DNA of 64,000 nucleotides, taken from positions 1,984,001 to 2,048,000 of the forward strand of contig NZ_CP021251.1 in NCBI RefSeq assembly GCF_002155265.1. Reading direction: 5' to 3'. Below, one piece after another: positions 46,146 through 54,948 of the stretch. The position numbers and the translations under genes were made by a program. Origin of the DNA: Corynebacterium pseudotuberculosis. Lineage in GTDB: Bacteria; Actinomycetota; Actinomycetes; Mycobacteriales; Mycobacteriaceae. The first letter of the stretch is position 1. Each line of letters starts with the position of its first letter. Below the pieces are notes generated by a model, which was given only the letters and a program-made list of their open reading frames with translations, did no database searches and was not told the origin of the DNA.

Positions 46146-47120
46146 ATGACTTCTGCACTAGCCATTGGACTTGCAACAATCACCGACGATGGAACCGTCC
46201 TAGACGCATGGTTCCCGAGCCCACGCCTCGACGCCTCCACAGATACCGAAACCATCACTCTCCACGGCGACGACATACCCGTCGAGCTCCGCAGCCTCGT
46301 TGGTGAAGACGCGGACCGAGGTGTGCGTCGTGAAGCAATTCGCACCGGAATTTCAGATCTCGCTGCCCCTCCTACCGACGCCTACGACGCGTACCTGCGC
46401 CTGCATTTACTTTCGCACAGATTAGTCAAGCCACATGGTCAGAATCTGGATGGAATTTTCGGCCTCCTCACCAATGTCGTGTGGACCAACTACGGACCCT
46501 GTCAGATCAATGACTTTGAAATGACCCGTGCGAAGCTCCAGGCACGCGGTCCGGTTACTGTTCACCTCGTGGATAAGTTCCCACGGATGGTCGACTACGT
46601 CCTTCCTAGCGGCGTTCGCATCGGTGATGCCGACCGAGTCCGACTCGGCGCGCACCTTGCCGAAGGAACCACAGTCATGCATGAGGGATTTGTTAACTTC
46701 AACGCAGGAACCCTCGGAGCATCCATGGTGGAAGGCCGAATCTCTGCCGGCGTAGTAGTAGGAGACGGCTCAGATGTAGGCGGCGGCGCATCCATAATGG
46801 GCACGCTCTCGGGTGGAGGAAAGCACGTTATTTCAATCGGCGAACGCTGCCTCCTAGGCGCGAACTCTGGATGCGGTATTCCGCTCGGCGACGACTGCGT
46901 CATCGAGGCGGGCCTTTACGTCACTGCAGGCTCCAAAGTCATCGTCCGTGGTGCCGTCGCTGAGGCGCTGCAGCTCGAGGACGGCGACAGCACCAAGGCT
47001 CTCCTACTCGCAGGAGCTAACAACGTTTTGTTCCGCCGTAATTCCATCAGCGGTGCTATCGAAGCCACTGCGTGGAAAACTAAAGCGGTTGAGCTCAACA
47101 TCGATTTGCACTCCAACTAG
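46146..47120 (+). CDS. dapD: 2,3,4,5-tetrahydropyridine-2,6-dicarboxylate N-succinyltransferase
   Basis: 324 residues. Uses succinyl-CoA to acylate tetrahydrodipicolinate in the lysine/DAP pathway. Left-handed beta-helix with [50 protein letters not shown], and the C-terminal ...[28 protein letters not shown] loop for CoA. This copy keeps all of these and is likely the true DapD. The TAGACT box overlaps the TAG stop of the upstream permease, seven bases before ATG 46146, with no Shine-Dalgarno. A near-perfect hairpin follows its end. Confidence 0.93.
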   Translation: MTSALAIGLATITDDGTVLDAWFPSPRLDASTDTETITLHGDDIPVELRSLVGEDADRGVRREAIRTGISDLAAPPTDAYDAYLRLHLLSHRLVKPHGQNLDGIFGLLTNVVWTNYGPCQINDFEMTRAKLQARGPVTVHLVDKFPRMVDYVLPSGVRIGDADRVRLGAHLAEGTTVMHEGFVNFNAGTLGASMVEGRISAGVVVGDGSDVGGGASIMGTLSGGGKHVISIGERCLLGANSGCGIPLGDDCVIEAGLYVTAGSKVIVRGAVAEALQLEDGDSTKALLLAGANNVLFRRNSISGAIEATAWKTKAVELNIDLHSN

Positions 47121-47151
47121 CGCTCACCCATACATCTAACGAATATCCAGC

Positions 47152-47189
47152 AGGGGAAAAGAATAGCGTGATCGCTGTTCTTCTCCCCT
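47152..47189 (+). terminator. Long hairpin between dapD and the second permease
   Basis: AGGGGAAAAGAATAGCG (47152-47168) pairs with CGCTGTTCTTCTCCCCT (47173-47189) across a TGAT loop: 17 positions with one mismatch and one GU pair. The downstream bases CTCTTGCC are only weakly T-rich, so it may be a terminator or an mRNA processing/attenuation element before the permease start. Confidence 0.6.
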
Positions 47190-47211
47190 CTTGCCGCGGA
47201 AAGACCCCGTC

Positions 47212-48621
47212 ATGACAAGTGAAAACACCACGCGACTAGGAAGTGGACTGAAAGTCCGACATCTCACGATGATGGGACTGGGATCAACAATCGGCGCCGG
47301 CCTCTTCCTAGGCACGGGCGTCGGAATTAAAGCCGCGGGCCCCTCTGTGATTGTTGCTTATATCATCGCAGGATTCATCGCAGTCATGATTATGCGCATG
47401 CTTGGTGAAATGGGATCCGTAGTACCGGCTTCCGGTTCTTTTTCTGAATATGCAGATGCTGGAATTGGGCACTGGGCAGGTTTTATCCAAGGGTGGGTTT
47501 ATTGGCTCGCTACCGTCGCTGTCCTAGGCGCTGAGATAACCGGCGCTGCGGGTTTTGTTGCATCATGGCTAGGAATCTCACCGTGGATCCCGGCGCTTTT
47601 CTTTGTGGTGATATTTGGTACCGTCAACCTCCTACGCGTGCGAGCATTCGGGGAATTCGAGTTCTGGTTTGCTTTCATCAAAGTCGCAGTCTTGATCCTT
47701 TTCTTGTTCGTCGGATTCCTACTCGTGACGGGACTGCTGCCCGGACATAGTTTCGTGGGACTCAAGCAAATCGAGAGCGAAGGGTTTATGCCAAACGGCC
47801 TCAGCGGTATCGCTGCGGCTCTCCTAGCCGTTGCCTTCGGTTTTGGCGGTATTGAAGTCGTGGCCATTGCGTCTGCCGAGTCTGAGGATCCACAACGGTC
47901 TTTAGTCAATGCCGTGCGAACCACGATTACTCGCATCAGCATTTTTTATCTTGGTTCCGTAGCTGTGATCGTCCTCCTTCTTCCTTATTCCTCGCTAGGA
48001 AAGGCACATAGTGCCGCCGAGAGCCCATTCTCTCAGGTTTTAGCGATCGCCGGTATCCCAGGTGTCGTAGGAACGATGGAAGTCGTCATTGTTTTGGCTT
48101 TACTATCAGCGTTCAACGCCCAGATTTATGCGAGCTCTAGGATGATGATGTCGTTGGCGGAGCGTCGACAAGCTCCTCGAGCTTTCGCTCGAGTTAACAA
48201 ACAAGGCGTTCCTACAACAGCGATCCTTTTATCGGTGGTTCTCAGTATCGTCATGGTATTGCTCAACTACCTCGATACCGGCTGGTTGCTCTCTTTCCTA
48301 CTCAATGCTGCGGGCGCATCATTGCTCACGGTTTGGACTTTCGTTGCTGTTTCCCAACTTAAGTTGCGCCGCCGGCTTGAGGCTTTGTCTCCGTCCCTAG
48401 GAGTGAGAATGTGGGCCTATCCCTGGCTGACCAGTTTCACTTTGGTTGTCCTCGCCGGTCTAGCAGCTCTTATGCTCAGTGATGCACATGCGCGGGTTGA
48501 GCTGTTGTCTGCGTTAACGATGGTCGCAATCCTTTTCCTAGCGAGTTTGGTTGCGGTTAGACGACCTTTTGAAAAAGCGCAACTGCCTGGAGAGAATTCC
48601 ACAGCTATCGGGTCAGATTAA
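47212..48621 (+). CDS. Amino-acid permease (APC superfamily, second copy)
   Basis: About 469 residues, paralogous to the 44771 permease throughout ([65 protein letters not shown]). ATG 47212 with GGAAAG eight bases upstream is chosen over an in-frame ATG at 47191 that lies at the hairpin. Between them the two dapD-like genes and two permeases form an alternating A-B-A'-B' arrangement, which points to tandem duplication. Confidence 0.88.
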   Translation: MTSENTTRLGSGLKVRHLTMMGLGSTIGAGLFLGTGVGIKAAGPSVIVAYIIAGFIAVMIMRMLGEMGSVVPASGSFSEYADAGIGHWAGFIQGWVYWLATVAVLGAEITGAAGFVASWLGISPWIPALFFVVIFGTVNLLRVRAFGEFEFWFAFIKVAVLILFLFVGFLLVTGLLPGHSFVGLKQIESEGFMPNGLSGIAAALLAVAFGFGGIEVVAIASAESEDPQRSLVNAVRTTITRISIFYLGSVAVIVLLLPYSSLGKAHSAAESPFSQVLAIAGIPGVVGTMEVVIVLALLSAFNAQIYASSRMMMSLAERRQAPRAFARVNKQGVPTTAILLSVVLSIVMVLLNYLDTGWLLSFLLNAAGASLLTVWTFVAVSQLKLRRRLEALSPSLGVRMWAYPWLTSFTLVVLAGLAALMLSDAHARVELLSALTMVAILFLASLVAVRRPFEKAQLPGENSTAIGSD

Positions 48622-48667
48622 TCCTTCTTTCACAGGCTTGTGGCGTTTAGTCCCTAGGAGAAAGAGG

Positions 48668-48720
48668 AAAGTCCCTTCCGTGTTTTAGCCTCATCGCTAT
48701 GAACATCGAAGGGGCTTTTT
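48668..48720 (+). terminator. Terminator hairpin enclosing the start of the HNH gene
   Basis: AAAGTCCCTTC (48668-48678) pairs with GAAGGGGCTTT (48708-48718), about 11 pairs including one GU, followed by TTTTTC. The 29-base loop contains the ATG of the next gene at 48699, so termination of the permease transcript and initiation of the HNH gene share the same sequence. Confidence 0.55.
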
Positions 48721-49871
48721 CAGTTTATTCCACCAGTGGCATCCAGATCGCTAGGTTTCTATTTGAGCTGAACCAGACAACGTCCCGAGAGGATATTGCT
48801 GCCCGATTTGGTTTCCATCCTCAGTGGCTAGGCTCGATATTGAAATTGGGGCGTGATTTATTTGGTGAGAAGAGAGCATCAAAACAGCGGCAGGAAGCTA
48901 TCGCTGTAGCAGAAGAAAACTGTTTGGGCATAGAGATCCTGCGAGTTACCAATGCTGCGTTGAGCAAGCTGTCTAAGGAGGCGTCGATAAGCAGGGAGGC
49001 TCTCCGGAAACGGTTATATCAGTGGGCGCAAGGCAAAACCGTACTCGAAGCAAAAGCTGAGGCAGCGGCACAAGTAGTCGCGCTCAATAACGAATGTGGG
49101 AAGCCACCCCAGGTGCCAGCTGCTCGCATATCGCGCAACACCGACGCAGATGGGATGCGTCATTTGCACGCTTCGCTTCACGACGACGACGCCAGCGCCA
49201 TCAGCGAAAAGCTAAACTCACTGGCCCGGCATTTACGACGTCGCAACCCCGACCTCACGTACTCACACGCCTTGGCCCTGGCGCTTAAACAGAGCATATT
49301 GCGTCATGATGCTGCTGAGATTCCGCGTCGTGAAGGCCTCATCCTCCTACCCGCTGACGGGCTCACGCATATTGGCGACGGCATGCTAGCAACCACTGAT
49401 GGCGCGCTTATTCCTGCTAAAGATCTTGCAGAACATCTCCTTGCAGATCTTGGTTATGCGGTTGTCTACGCGCTTAATAAAGAAGGAATCCCTGAACCTG
49501 TCGATCTTTTCCGCACCAAACGCTACGCCAACGCAAAGCAGCGCATCATCCTCACCGCAGATCAACTCACTTGCGCTGACCCAAACTGCCATAGACTCGC
49601 CAACAACTGCGAAATACACCACCTCCAGGCGTGGCAATTCGGCGGCGAAACAAACCTCAAGAACCTCGTTGCATGCTGTTCAACTCACAACAAGCTTAAC
49701 GACGACAACCCCCTTCGCCCCAACAACGGACACTACATACGCATGCCACGCACCGGCCGCGCCGGTCTACAGCCCCCATCCGACGACGCGCAGCCACGCG
49801 CCAGCATCCTCCCCTTAGCCAGAAAATCTGGTCGATACTGGGCCTGCCAGCATTTCGGGATAGCCTCCTAG
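48699..49871 (+). CDS. DUF222-type protein with C-terminal HNH endonuclease
   Basis: 390 residues. The N-terminal 250 residues are helical and charged (KRLYQWAQGKTVLEAKAEAAAQVVAL), as in the DUF222 family. The C-terminus carries the HNH motif: LTCADPNCHRLANNCEIHHLQAWQFGGETNLKNLVACCSTHNKLN. This family is a multicopy, variable group in actinobacteria with nuclease activity inferred, function unknown. TAGCCT seven bases before the ATG, without a ribosome binding site, suggests leaderless transcription. It is the last rightward gene of this block. Confidence 0.82.
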   Translation: MNIEGAFSVYSTSGIQIARFLFELNQTTSREDIAARFGFHPQWLGSILKLGRDLFGEKRASKQRQEAIAVAEENCLGIEILRVTNAALSKLSKEASISREALRKRLYQWAQGKTVLEAKAEAAAQVVALNNECGKPPQVPAARISRNTDADGMRHLHASLHDDDASAISEKLNSLARHLRRRNPDLTYSHALALALKQSILRHDAAEIPRREGLILLPADGLTHIGDGMLATTDGALIPAKDLAEHLLADLGYAVVYALNKEGIPEPVDLFRTKRYANAKQRIILTADQLTCADPNCHRLANNCEIHHLQAWQFGGETNLKNLVACCSTHNKLNDDNPLRPNNGHYIRMPRTGRAGLQPPSDDAQPRASILPLARKSGRYWACQHFGIAS

Positions 49872-49873
49872 GC

Positions 49874-50431
49874 TTATACCGGCTCCGCTACCTGAACAAC
49901 AACCGTCTTTGGTTTTCTAAACGTCCACATCTTATTGATAATAAAGTTCACCGGCATGGCCACCACAATCGAGATGGCACTTGCCCAATAGAACTTTGTG
50001 CGTAGTCCTGAAGAATCGTCAAAAATCACAGACGACAACGCGATCGGTGAAGTTGGGTTCATCAACAATGTAGCCACCACCTGGCTCACAAAAAACGCTC
50101 CTACTCCCGTGAGTAGGAAGGGAAAGAAGCCTCGCCACCACGAAGTCATATGGGCAGCTTTAAACGTCCACATCCTGTTCAGCTGATAATTCCACGTATT
50201 AGCGGTGACAAACGCAATTGTCATAAAAACGTGGTACCAACGAATATGGAAGGAGGATCCCAGGAGATTATAAAAAGCGTCATGCTCAGACACTCCTCCT
50301 ACCCACCAAGCAATTTTCTTGGCTAGGACTGTAACCGCCAGGTTCACTACGGTGCCGGATCCACCAACGATTCCGAATTGGATGAACTGCCGCAGGCTCC
50401 TAGTCATCCGTATTTTAGAATTTTCGGACAC
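49874..50431 (-). CDS. GtrA-family membrane protein
   Basis: About 185 residues with four helices (FIQFGIVGGSGTVVNLAVTVLAKKIAWW, HVFMTIAFVTANTWNYQLNRMWTF, FPFLLTGVGAFFVSQVVATLLM, FYWASAISIVVAMPVNFIINKMWTF). Both repeats end in the (N)xxxTF-type motif of GtrA, which is linked to flipping or transfer of polyprenyl-linked sugars in wall glycan and O-antigen pathways. AGGAGG nine bases before GTG 50431 fixes the start; the longer frame begins with a poor TTG. The convergent HNH gene ends two bases away. Confidence 0.85.
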   Translation of the reverse strand: MSENSKIRMTRSLRQFIQFGIVGGSGTVVNLAVTVLAKKIAWWVGGVSEHDAFYNLLGSSFHIRWYHVFMTIAFVTANTWNYQLNRMWTFKAAHMTSWWRGFFPFLLTGVGAFFVSQVVATLLMNPTSPIALSSVIFDDSSGLRTKFYWASAISIVVAMPVNFIINKMWTFRKPKTVVVQVAEPV

Positions 50432-50609
50432 CGAGTCTCTCCTCCTAGTGAGCAATTAACCTTGTTGATTGTAGCGGTAATCGAAAATTCTTAAAACTCC
50501 CGACACGGGATTCATAAATCTTAATTGTGTCATGTAGCGCCTTAGCAGCTACAAAGAATGATAAGTCCCACTCTCCTAGCGACTTTGCGGAGCTTTTATC
50601 CATTGATTT

Positions 50610-51704
50610 TTAGTGTTGTAAACGAGTAGCAAAAGCCGCCACCCGTTCATCAGCGGCAGTAAGCGCAATACGCACATATTTTTCTGCACTAGGACCATAA
50701 AAATCACCTGGAGCAACGAGTATTCCCCGTTCAGCAAACCATTCCACTGTAGAACGACAATTTTCTCCTCGCGTTGCCCACAAATAAAGCCCCGCTTCTG
50801 AATTTTCGACGGTAAAGCCGGCGTCGACAAGCGCGCGTAGGAGGATTGCTCGGCGGCGTGCGTAACGTAATTTCTGGAGTGTTTCTTGGTCGTCATCGTT
50901 AAGCGCAGCGGTCATCGCGGCTTGAATTGGGCCAGGAATCATAAGACCTGCGTGTTTGCGCACTTCGGTGAGTTCAGAGATGAGGTCTGCGTCACCGGCT
51001 AAGAAACCTGCTCGGTAGGAGGCGAGGTTGGAAGTTTTTGAAAGCGAATGAATCGCCAGAAGGCCCGTTTGGTCTCCATCGTTGACCCGCGGATCTAGGA
51101 TAGACGCAGCTTCACTTTCCCAGGTCAGCCCTAAATAGCATTCATCCGAAGCAACGATGACATTGTTTTCTCGTGCCCATGCCACGATCGTGCGCAGCGT
51201 CTCGATATCAAGAACTTTGCCAGTAGGGTTCGAAGGAGAGTTGAGATAGACAAGATCGATGTCTTCAGCGCTGGGAAGAGTATGGGGAGTATCGCTGCGC
51301 TGGGGGGTAGCTCCTGCGATAAGAGCGGAAACCTCATAAGTGGGGTATGCCACTTCTGGGATTATGACAGTGGAGTTGATCCCTAGGAGAGAGGGTAAGA
51401 GCGCAATAGCTTCTTTTGTTCCAACAACCGGCAGAACCCCTCCTACTCGCGGGATGTTGTAGCGCCTGGCGAGAGATGCGATTATGGCGTCGCGAAGTTC
51501 GGGCGTTCCGATGGTTTGGGGATAGCCAGGAGCTGCAGCGGCCTCTGCTAATGCGAGGCAAATGCCTGGGGAGACTTCGTCGATAGGCGACCCCACAGAT
51601 AGGTTGACTATTCCGTCTGGGTGCGATTGCGCCTTGATTTTTGCTTCCGAGAGGGAGTCCCAGGGGAAATCAGGGAGCTTTGTTCCTAGCGGGCTGCGGC
51701 TCAT
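50610..51704 (-). CDS. dapC: N-succinyldiaminopimelate aminotransferase
   Basis: 364 residues, PLP-dependent class I/II aminotransferase. Transaminates N-succinyl-2-amino-6-ketopimelate, between DapD and DapE. Features are VNLSVGSPIDEVSP, NSPSNPTGKVLD, SDECYLGL (Asp/Tyr binding PLP) and the PLP lysine in LAIHSLSKTSNLASYRAGFL. AAGGACGG precedes the ATG. It follows ferredoxin with a 20-base gap, an association conserved in actinobacteria. Confidence 0.93.
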   Translation of the reverse strand: MSRSPLGTKLPDFPWDSLSEAKIKAQSHPDGIVNLSVGSPIDEVSPGICLALAEAAAAPGYPQTIGTPELRDAIIASLARRYNIPRVGGVLPVVGTKEAIALLPSLLGINSTVIIPEVAYPTYEVSALIAGATPQRSDTPHTLPSAEDIDLVYLNSPSNPTGKVLDIETLRTIVAWARENNVIVASDECYLGLTWESEAASILDPRVNDGDQTGLLAIHSLSKTSNLASYRAGFLAGDADLISELTEVRKHAGLMIPGPIQAAMTAALNDDDQETLQKLRYARRRAILLRALVDAGFTVENSEAGLYLWATRGENCRSTVEWFAERGILVAPGDFYGPSAEKYVRIALTAADERVAAFATRLQH

Positions 51705-51724
51705 GGTCCGTCCTTTGAAGAGTT

Positions 51725-52042
51725 TTACGCCTGTGGAGGGAGGTCGGCTACTAACTTGGCATCGAAGTCTTGTGGGCCAAGTTTGGCTGCGCCACCTGGT
51801 GAGCCTAGGTCGTCGAAAAACGCGGCGTTAGCGTCGTTATAGTCCAACCATTCGTCTGGGACGTCGTCCTCATAAAAAATTGCTTCTACCGGGCACGCAG
51901 GTTCACAGGCTCCACAATCGACGCACTCATCGGGGTGGATGTATAGGGAACGCTTTCCCTCATAGATGCAATCGACTGGGCATTCCTCAACGCATGCTCG
52001 ATCCATGACATCAACGCAGGGCTGTGCGATTGTGTACGTCAT
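51725..52042 (-). CDS. fdxA: Ferredoxin (3Fe-4S/4Fe-4S type)
   Basis: 105 residues. Cys spacing is [21 protein letters not shown] in the first half and [16 protein letters not shown] in the second. That fits a bacterial seven- or eight-iron ferredoxin: the second motif is a classic CxxCxxCxxxCP, and the first has wider spacing as in the 7Fe type. It transfers electrons; its partner here is unknown. It lies between a small membrane protein gene and dapC, matching the mycobacterial fdxC-dapC order. Confidence 0.93.
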   Translation of the reverse strand: MTYTIAQPCVDVMDRACVEECPVDCIYEGKRSLYIHPDECVDCGACEPACPVEAIFYEDDVPDEWLDYNDANAAFFDDLGSPGGAAKLGPQDFDAKLVADLPPQA

Positions 52043-52090
52043 TGCTTACAGATCTCCACTTCACGTATTCGGATGATTCGATTCATTATG

Positions 52091-52492
52091 TCACTTTCCG
52101 CGCAGTAGAGGCCAACCGCCTCCTACAAAACCTGCGATCATGAGTAGGAGGGGGCGAAAGCTGGCTCCAAACAACTGATCGCCCGTCATCCCTCCTGCCA
52201 CCATAAGACCAAAAAATCCTAGCGCCCACGCATACATTGGTATCAATGCAATGGCTGATTTTTTGGTCCACAACAGCGCCGTTTTTGTAAGGACCATATT
52301 AAATAAGAATGCGATTGCGACGGTATAAGGCGCAGGTACAGGTCCAACCCAGGTGTTGAGGTAGACGATCTCTAGTAGGACAGAGATAACCCCTCCTAGC
52401 GAAAGCCAGAAAAGTCCCCATGCGGCTTCTCCCCTACTAAATTCTTGGTATACGTAGGAGCGATTATCATAATTTGTTGTTTGCTCAGCCAC
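52091..52492 (-). CDS. Conserved four-helix membrane protein
   Basis: 133 residues with about four hydrophobic helices (AWGLFWLSLGGVISVLLEIVYL, PYTVAIAFLFNMVLTKTALL, ALIPMYAWALGFFGLMVAGG, FRPLLLMIAGFVGGGWPLL). A membrane protein occupies the same place between mshB and the ferredoxin gene in mycobacteria. Function unknown. It starts five bases after the mshB stop, so is cotranscribed. Confidence 0.8.
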   Translation of the reverse strand: MAEQTTNYDNRSYVYQEFSRGEAAWGLFWLSLGGVISVLLEIVYLNTWVGPVPAPYTVAIAFLFNMVLTKTALLWTKKSAIALIPMYAWALGFFGLMVAGGMTGDQLFGASFRPLLLMIAGFVGGGWPLLRGK

Positions 52493-52497
52493 TCTTT

Positions 52498-53382
52498 TTA
52501 TCTCACTAATTCTGCGACGATATCGATGCCGCTAGGAAGGGAGCCGTGCCCCATCTGGTAGCACTCCGTGCCTAGGAGGGGTTGGGCGATCAAGTTACTC
52601 AGCGCAAAAACAGCCGGCGCCGCCTTCGGATCACTCACGCCCGCGATGGCTGCTTGAGGATTTGTAACAGATGTGGAACCGTCTGCAATCCAGAGTTGAG
52701 TTGCGTGAGCCTTCATAGCTTCTTTTTTTCGCGCGAAGGCTTCGTCACTCAACGAGAGTCGGACGTCAACGCTCTCGACGCACGCTACTTCCCCTTGACG
52801 TGGGCGTCGCCAAGCTTTGGGGACGGCGCTGATGGCATCAAGCCCTGCGTCAAGATCTGTTTTATTTGTCACCGCCCAGAGGACGCGGGCGACGGGAACT
52901 CGCCGAATAGCTGCATGAGTAATCATGTGTGCTTGAATATGGTCTGGGTGCCCGTACCCACCATCGGGGCCATAGGTGATCACGAGATCGGGTTCAATTC
53001 GCGCCAGGATCTCGGTAAGTTGTTCCACCGCCTCCTCACCGGATGAGATGAATGCGCGGGGATGCTGGTTAGCTTTATCGCCTATCATTCCCGAGTCGCG
53101 CCAATACCCGGCCCCACCGAGGTATTCTCCTCGCGCGCCTAGGAGAGAGAGGGAGCGGGACAACTCCCCAATCCGGAATCCCCCCAGCTGATCGGCCGCA
53201 TCTGCGACGAGCCCTTGGTAGGGCTCACCGATGACTTCCCCTTGCTCTCCTAGCGTGCAAGTAATAACGGTGACGTCAGCACCACGAAGGGAAAGCTCCG
53301 CGATGAGGCCTCCAGTCCAGATGGCTTCATCGTCAGGGTGAGCGTGGACGGCTATTATTTTTTTGCCAATAAGGTCGCGCAT
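52498..53382 (-). CDS. mshB: GlcNAc-Ins deacetylase (mycothiol biosynthesis)
   Basis: 294 residues, LmbE/PIG-L zinc deacetylase. Deacetylates GlcNAc-inositol on the way to mycothiol, the actinobacterial thiol buffer. Zinc motifs are VHAHPDDEAIWTGGL near the start and GYGHPDHIQAH. The alternative product is a mycothiol conjugate amidase (Mca), but the length and position beside lpqW favour MshB. ATG 53382 overlaps the TAA of the upstream lipoprotein gene by one base. Confidence 0.9.
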   Translation of the reverse strand: MRDLIGKKIIAVHAHPDDEAIWTGGLIAELSLRGADVTVITCTLGEQGEVIGEPYQGLVADAADQLGGFRIGELSRSLSLLGARGEYLGGAGYWRDSGMIGDKANQHPRAFISSGEEAVEQLTEILARIEPDLVITYGPDGGYGHPDHIQAHMITHAAIRRVPVARVLWAVTNKTDLDAGLDAISAVPKAWRRPRQGEVACVESVDVRLSLSDEAFARKKEAMKAHATQLWIADGSTSVTNPQAAIAGVSDPKAAPAVFALSNLIAQPLLGTECYQMGHGSLPSGIDIVAELVR

Positions 53383-54935
53383 TAATCCTCTTTGGGGGTC
53401 CAGGTGGCCAGGGCTGCAAGTTCTTCTGGCCACTGATCTGACTGCGGGTTCGGTCCTACGATGCGGCTGTCGCGAACTTGTAGTCGCAGGTCTTTGGTGA
53501 TGTCCGTAGTAAAGTGTTGGCTCGCTTCAATATTGTCGGCAATAAGGTTAAAGTCCTCTGGATGACGAGCTCCAGCGAGCACATCGCGGATTTCCGCGTC
53601 TGTCTGTTTGTTGCACCAATTGGTGAAGTTCGTAGCTGGTTTAGGACGTGAGCACTGATAGCGATCAAGATTGTTCGCAGAACTCCACGTCATGATGGCG
53701 TCCACGCCGCCGTCGATAAGCTTCGTGCCTAGGAGGGAAGTGATGTCCGCAGTCACGAGCTTCGCCCCTACCCCATGGCGCGCAAGGAGGTCCACGAGTG
53801 CGCGGGCAGCATTTTCTGCATGTGGGTCTGCCGGATCAACGCCGATCCTCACATCTCTTCCTAGCGCCGTAAGCAGGTCCGCATGGGGGTCGTAGTTTTC
53901 GGGCCCCACTACCAAATCGCTAGAACGCCCCATAGCCAGCCTGGCGATCAACCGGCGGTCCACTAGCGACTGCAACTCCGCCCGCTGGGCTTCGCTCAGA
54001 TTAAGGTTGGCAATCAGCTGAAGCTTCAGAGGACTTTCCTGCGTGCGCACCTGGGTGTTCGGCATGAGCTCAAAAGTCTCGCGAGCAACCTCCGTAGGAG
54101 TGATGTCAAGGTAATGGATCTGCCCTGCCCTCAGCATCTCTGCCCCCTGGGCTACGTCGCGTACTTCAGAAAATGTAATCGTCTCATTCTTTGCAGGGTT
54201 TTTGCCCCAGAATCGATCATTGCGGTTAAGCGTAAGGATCCCTCGTTGCTTATCGACGTTCGCCAGCGAATACTTCCAACCCGAAGCCGGAATGTTGTGG
54301 GCCATTACTGAAGCAAAGCTGGCGTCACTATCCCGTAGGAGATGGCTGGGTAGGAGGGAGGAAAATAAAGTTTTCCAGTTCGCAATTTTCGTAGCAAAAT
54401 CCACTTCTACCGTGCGTCCGCCATTAGATGAGCGAATACCTGTTATTGCTCGATACTTTGACGCATCTAGCACGCCCGGATTTGTAGACTTCGCCTCCCA
54501 TAAATATTGGAAATCAGACACCGTGATCGGGGTTCCATCGCTCCACTGCGCCTCCGAACGAATGGAATAGCGCACCGTTTGAGCAACACCTGCGCCGGCA
54601 GCTGGTTCTATCTCCTGTGCGGAAGTAAGAAGATCAGCATTAATCTCCCCTCCTACAAAGGCGCTAGGAAGGACGAGGGAGGCAAGCGCACGAACAAAAA
54701 CCGAATCATCCGATAACACGTGTGGGTTCAGTCCCCCAGTAATCGGATCTATGCCTATCGACAGCGTCTTCTTGGTCTTTTTCTCCGGTTTCGGCGTCGC
54801 TGAAGTGCTGCTAGCCGCGCTAGTAGCAGGTGTAGCTTCCGGCTCTTTTTCCACCGGGGCGGGACCCGGGTTTGCCGAACACGACACAAGCACCGCGGTC
54901 GAGACTGTTGCTAGGAAAACGCGGTGCTTGTTCAT
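53382..54935 (-). CDS. lpqW: ABC-type peptide-binding lipoprotein, LpqW-like
   Basis: About 517 residues. Lipoprotein signal MNKHRVFLATVSTAVLVSC with a lipobox, then an Ala/Ser/Thr/Pro-rich linker and the family 5 solute-binding fold (LNPHVLSDDSVFVRALASLVLPSA, WSDGTPITVSDFQYLWEAKS). Its neighbours typA and mshB match the lpqW locus of mycobacteria, where LpqW regulates PIM/lipoarabinomannan synthesis rather than transport. The start is one of two adjacent ATGs (54935 or 54938); the frame is open further but would overlap typA. Confidence 0.88.
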   Translation of the reverse strand: MNKHRVFLATVSTAVLVSCSANPGPAPVEKEPEATPATSAASSTSATPKPEKKTKKTLSIGIDPITGGLNPHVLSDDSVFVRALASLVLPSAFVGGEINADLLTSAQEIEPAAGAGVAQTVRYSIRSEAQWSDGTPITVSDFQYLWEAKSTNPGVLDASKYRAITGIRSSNGGRTVEVDFATKIANWKTLFSSLLPSHLLRDSDASFASVMAHNIPASGWKYSLANVDKQRGILTLNRNDRFWGKNPAKNETITFSEVRDVAQGAEMLRAGQIHYLDITPTEVARETFELMPNTQVRTQESPLKLQLIANLNLSEAQRAELQSLVDRRLIARLAMGRSSDLVVGPENYDPHADLLTALGRDVRIGVDPADPHAENAARALVDLLARHGVGAKLVTADITSLLGTKLIDGGVDAIMTWSSANNLDRYQCSRPKPATNFTNWCNKQTDAEIRDVLAGARHPEDFNLIADNIEASQHFTTDITKDLRLQVRDSRIVGPNPQSDQWPEELAALATWTPKED

Positions 54936-54948
54936 CATGCAAGCTATC

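Larger units (their letters stand above)
37000..54700. repeat. Zone of dense dispersed TCCTA(G/C) / (G/C)TAGGA motif
   Basis: By hand reading, this zone carries about 110 copies of the six-base motif, mostly within genes, in both orientations and all reading frames. Examples are CTCCTAGCGG at 37524, CCTAGGAAGG at 41798, CTAGGAGGAG at 50440 and TCCTAGCG at 53247. Extended forms TCCTAGCG, CTCCTACTCG and CCTAGGAAGG recur. Left of 20 kb the density is near the random expectation. No longer repeat unit or array structure exists; copies are single and irregularly spaced. Confidence 0.65.
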
